16,214 nucleotides of DNA from an uncultured Collinsella sp. (lineage in GTDB: Bacteria; Actinomycetota; Coriobacteriia; Coriobacteriales; Coriobacteriaceae). A program made the translations under genes and the position numbers. The notes under the pieces were generated by a model, which was not told the origin of the DNA, ran no database searches, and was given only the letters and a program-made list of their open reading frames with translations. The DNA is taken from NCBI GenBank assembly GCA_900544725.1, contig UQWK01000049.1:1-16214 (forward strand), in the 5' to 3' direction. Positions 14,304 through 16,214 of this stretch are shown here, piece by piece. Position 1 is the stretch's first letter. Each line of letters opens with the position of its first letter.

Positions 14304-14867
14304 CTACTTGGTCTTGGCAACCAGCAGCGGATCGCCAAGCTTGACGAGCGGATTGCCGCCGATAAGCGTGCCAGACTCGCCGACGTGGTCGATGCTCTTG
14401 AGACGGTCGAGCTCAGAGACGATGACGGTCACGATGTCCTCGTGGCCGGCGGCCTTGATAGCGTCGCGGTCGAAGCTGATGAGCGGCTGGCCGGCCTTGA
14501 CCACATCGCCCATCTCGACAAAGCGGGCAAAACCCTTGCCGTTCATTTCCACGGTGCCCAGGCCAACATGGATGAACACGCGAAGACCGTCCTCGGTGAT
14601 CATGCCGATGGAGTGGTTGGTGACGGTGGTGGCGCCGATACGGCCGTTGGCGGGGGCGTAAATGGTGCCGGTAATGGGCTCGATGCCGTAGCCCTGGCCG
14701 AGCATGCCCGAGGCGATGGTCTCGTCGGGAACCTCACTCAGATTGACGAGCACGCCGTTGACGGGAGCGTAGATGACGCCTTCGCGGGTGGCGAAGCTTG
14801 CTGCGGGCGGAACGGACGCCTCGCCCGACGAAGTGAACGTGGACTTGAGCGAATCGAGCAGACCCAT
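14304..14867 (-). CDS. PTS EIIA component, glucose family (Crr-like)
   Basis: EIIA-Glc-type proteins accept phosphate from HPr and pass it to an EIIB domain, and often act as regulators of carbon use. The protein is 187 residues. YAPVNGVLVNLSEVPDETIA (33-52) is the typical first strand region. The two active-site histidines fit H85 (VTNHSIG) and H100 (VFIHVGLGTVEMNGKGF), with H100 as the phosphorylated one. The C-terminus GNPLVKLGDPLL is close to the usual EIIA ending. An in-frame extension to 14945 exists, but GGAGG five bases before the ATG at 14867 fixes the start. No EIIB/EIIC gene is adjacent, so it is an orphan EIIA that may serve several permeases or a regulatory role. It is flanked by GAAACGTTTC palindromes. 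Confidence 0.93.
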   Translation of the reverse strand: MGLLDSLKSTFTSSGEASVPPAASFATREGVIYAPVNGVLVNLSEVPDETIASGMLGQGYGIEPITGTIYAPANGRIGATTVTNHSIGMITEDGLRVFIHVGLGTVEMNGKGFARFVEMGDVVKAGQPLISFDRDAIKAAGHEDIVTVIVSELDRLKSIDHVGESGTLIGGNPLVKLGDPLLVAKTK

Positions 14868-14917
14868 AGATGCCTCCAACGTATCAGGCGCGCATGTTGC
14901 ACGCGTGTGGTTTGCCG

Positions 14918-14927
14918 GAAACGTTTC
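14918..14927. promoter_or_regulatory. GAAACGTTTC palindrome, candidate LacI-family operator in the EIIA leader
   Basis: This perfect 10-bp palindrome lies about 25-35 bases downstream of the predicted EIIA transcription start. It is identical to the one at 14212-14221. A GTTTCC half-site at 14934-14939 lies nearby. CcpA/GalR-type operators have this AAACGTTT core, so catabolite-type repression of the EIIA gene is plausible. Confidence 0.5.
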
Positions 14928-14958
14928 GTACGTGTTTCCCAGCACGGTCAGCGCCCCT

Positions 14959-14987
14959 ATTTTACGCTGCCTAACGATACCTCTGAA
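14959..14987 (-). promoter_or_regulatory. Probable promoter of the EIIA gene
   Basis: On the minus strand TTCAGA (14987-14982) is followed after 17 bases by TAAAAT (14964-14959). The start would be near 14952, about 85 bases before the ATG, placing the palindrome at 14918-14927 in the leader. Confidence 0.5.
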
Positions 14988-15070
14988 CAGCGATTTTGTG
15001 ATATATCAGTTGAAGGCCAACTTATTACGGGGGTGTTTCTGCGCCGCGGGCTCAAGTGGGGTACGCTAAG

Positions 15071-15100
15071 GTGCGAAAAACGAGTGCGCACGAATCGCAC
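15071..15100 (+). promoter_or_regulatory. Small hairpin directly before the hydrolase ribosome binding site
   Basis: GTGCGA (15071-15076) pairs with TCGCAC (15095-15100), and the intervening DNA contains the palindrome GTGCGCAC (15084-15091). The hairpin ends right at GGAGGG (15101-15106), so it could affect ribosome access or be an operator. Confidence 0.3.
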
Positions 15101-15113
15101 GGAGGGAGCACCT

Positions 15114-16013
15114 ATGATTATTGAGAACCATGCGCTGTGGGGCGAGGAGCCGACCGAGGATTATCCGGCGACGTTTACGTATCTGGGTGCCGAGCCGCTG
15201 CCCGACAAGCCCAATGGCCGCCGCCCCGCGGTGATCATCTGCGGCGGAGGCGGGTTTACGCATATCGCTCCGCACGAGCAGGACCCGGTGGCGTTTGCAT
15301 TTTTGGACCGCGGCTACCAGGCCTTTGTGCTCGACTATGTGACGAGTGGCACGGGCGACGTGAGCTTTCCGCACCCGCAGGCGGACCTCGCCAAGATGGT
15401 CGCTACCGTGCGCGCCAACGCCGACGAGTGGCATGTCGATCCCAAACGCGTGTGCATCGTGGGTTTCTCGGCGGGCGGCATGATCTGCGCCTCGTTGGCA
15501 ACGCAGTGGAAGACCGGACCCTTCGCGGGTCTTGCCGGGGCTCGTCCGGAGGATATTCGTCCCGACGCCGTGGTGCTGGGCTATCCGTTGCTCGACCTTG
15601 CCTATGTGCGCGATATACAGACGCGCGACCCGCGCATCGACCTGCGCGTGCCCAAGACGGGTGGCAAGACGGGGCGCGATTTGCTCAACGACTATCTGTC
15701 GATGGTGACGGGCGGCGAGGCGACCGATGAGCACCTGACCGACATTTGCCCTACCACGCACGTTTCGCGCCAGATGCCCCCGACCTTTGTGTGGGGCGTT
15801 TCGGACGACAAGACGGCGCCGGTCGCGCAGGTCTATCCGTTTGTGCAGCGCATGGCCGAGGAGGGTGTTGCATGCGAGATGCACGTCTTTGACCAGGGTG
15901 GCCACGGCCTTTCGCTCGGCAACGCCAATACCGCGGTCGACAACGAGGACAAGCAGGTTTCCGTCCGTCCCTGGATTCGCCTGGCCTTCCGCTTCCTGGA
16001 GCGCCATCTGTAA
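15114..16013 (+). CDS. Alpha/beta hydrolase (esterase, acetyl-xylan-esterase/BD-FAE-like)
   Basis: This 299-residue protein has no signal peptide and is probably a cytoplasmic esterase that removes acyl groups from sugars or xenobiotics. The oxyanion-hole segment CGGGGFTH (43-50) replaces the classical HGGG. The nucleophile elbow is GFSAGG (117-122, Ser119). The acid is likely D231 or D232 in GVSDDKTAP, and the catalytic base is H264 in QGGHGLSLG. This order matches small carbohydrate esterases and the prolyl-oligopeptidase-like fold. The open frame runs back to 14160, but that part is antisense to the EIIA gene. GGAGGG seven bases upstream makes the ATG at 15114 the start. It is the only complete plus-strand gene and is divergent from the EIIA gene, sharing a 246-base control region. 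Confidence 0.93.
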   Translation: MIIENHALWGEEPTEDYPATFTYLGAEPLPDKPNGRRPAVIICGGGGFTHIAPHEQDPVAFAFLDRGYQAFVLDYVTSGTGDVSFPHPQADLAKMVATVRANADEWHVDPKRVCIVGFSAGGMICASLATQWKTGPFAGLAGARPEDIRPDAVVLGYPLLDLAYVRDIQTRDPRIDLRVPKTGGKTGRDLLNDYLSMVTGGEATDEHLTDICPTTHVSRQMPPTFVWGVSDDKTAPVAQVYPFVQRMAEEGVACEMHVFDQGGHGLSLGNANTAVDNEDKQVSVRPWIRLAFRFLERHL

Positions 16014-16037
16014 GAGGACGGACATCCCCTCAATAAC

Positions 16038-16100
16038 TTGCGGTGAAATAGTTCCTATTTAAGGCCTCAACCAGCCCAAGCAGGAACTATTCCACCGCAA
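16038..16100. repeat. 19-bp inverted repeat with 25-base loop after the hydrolase gene
   Basis: TTGCGGTGAAATAGTTCCT (16038-16056) pairs with 16082-16100 at 18 of 19 positions. The hairpin lies 24 bases after the hydrolase stop codon and has no clear T-run (CTTTGTCTTT follows). It could be a weak terminator or a dispersed palindromic repeat; the long, AT/GC-mixed stem is more like the latter. Confidence 0.65.
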
Positions 16101-16127
16101 CTTTGTCTTTGATGCCCCGCCCGGAAA

Positions 16128-16163
16128 CTGCGTCCCGGTTTGGGCGCGGATTCCGGGATGCAG
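16128..16163. repeat. Second palindrome in the terminal non-coding region
   Basis: CTGCGTCCCGG (16128-16138) pairs with CCGGGATGCAG (16153-16163) over 11 positions with one G-T, around a 14-base loop. An alternative CCCGGAA/TTCCGGG pairing (16120-16126 with 16151-16157) overlaps it. No gene is visible here. Confidence 0.5.
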
Positions 16164-16183
16164 GGGACCTCGGACAAAATCTC

Positions 16184-16200
16184 GGACCCAATGTGGGTCC
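16184..16200. repeat. Third small palindrome near the right edge
   Basis: GGACCCA (16184-16190) and TGGGTCC (16194-16200) form a perfect 7-bp stem with a 3-base loop. The flanking TCGGAC (16169-16174) and GTCCGA (16209-16214) could form an outer stem. The structure may continue beyond the window, for example as a leader of the next gene. Confidence 0.4.
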
Positions 16201-16214
16201 AGGAGGGAGTCCGA

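Noticed and set aside
14160..15113. Upstream extension of the hydrolase frame
   Set aside because: It runs antisense through the EIIA gene, has no ribosome binding site at its start and adds no recognisable domain. GGAGGG precedes the ATG at 15114.
15066..16025. Minus-strand open frame of 319 codons over the hydrolase gene
   Set aside because: The opposite strand encodes a complete alpha/beta hydrolase with all catalytic motifs; this frame is its shadow.

Overview
The window looks like chromosomal DNA from a high-GC Gram-positive gut actinobacterium. My best guess is a Coriobacteriia member close to Collinsella. This is inferred from the GC-rich coding style, strong AGGAGG-type ribosome binding sites, a sortase-type LAATG cell-wall anchor, a mix of Firmicute-like and actinobacterial gene families, and many palindromic intergenic elements. 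No tRNA, rRNA, CRISPR array, insertion sequence or phage gene is visible. The window is a run of housekeeping and accessory genes with unusually structured intergenic DNA.

Layout: the 3' end of rplA (ribosomal protein L1, + strand) ends in a strong terminator. Then eleven genes lie on the minus strand. In transcription order (right to left) they are: a PTS EIIA-Glc-like protein; an acyltransferase-3/SGNH membrane enzyme; asnS; a WYL-type regulator; a three-gene COG2984/COG4120/COG1101-type ABC importer (lipoprotein, permease, ATPase); a wall-anchored 5'-nucleotidase; an MscS-type channel; and a two-gene unit of a ParB-like/BMP fusion protein overlapping a metallophosphoesterase. A plus-strand alpha/beta hydrolase follows, and the window ends in palindrome-rich non-coding DNA.

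The clearest functional groupings are the ABC importer, which has a recognisable promoter upstream of its binding protein and the WYL regulator gene just upstream; the ParB-BMP/phosphoesterase pair, joined by an ATGA stop/start overlap; and the EIIA gene, which is flanked on both sides by the same GAAACGTTTC palindrome, a LacI-family-like operator.

The most unusual signals are non-coding. Four intergenic hairpins (508-547, 3386-3426, 6408-6447, 6463-6503) keep a CCTGTCCC loop core while their stems change on both arms together. Two of them supply the stop codon of the adjacent gene. An 86-nt nested palindrome (591-676) follows the phosphoesterase gene, and further palindromes fill 16038-16200. 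The ParB-like/BMP fusion without a signal peptide is the most interesting protein, as a candidate cytoplasmic ligand sensor.
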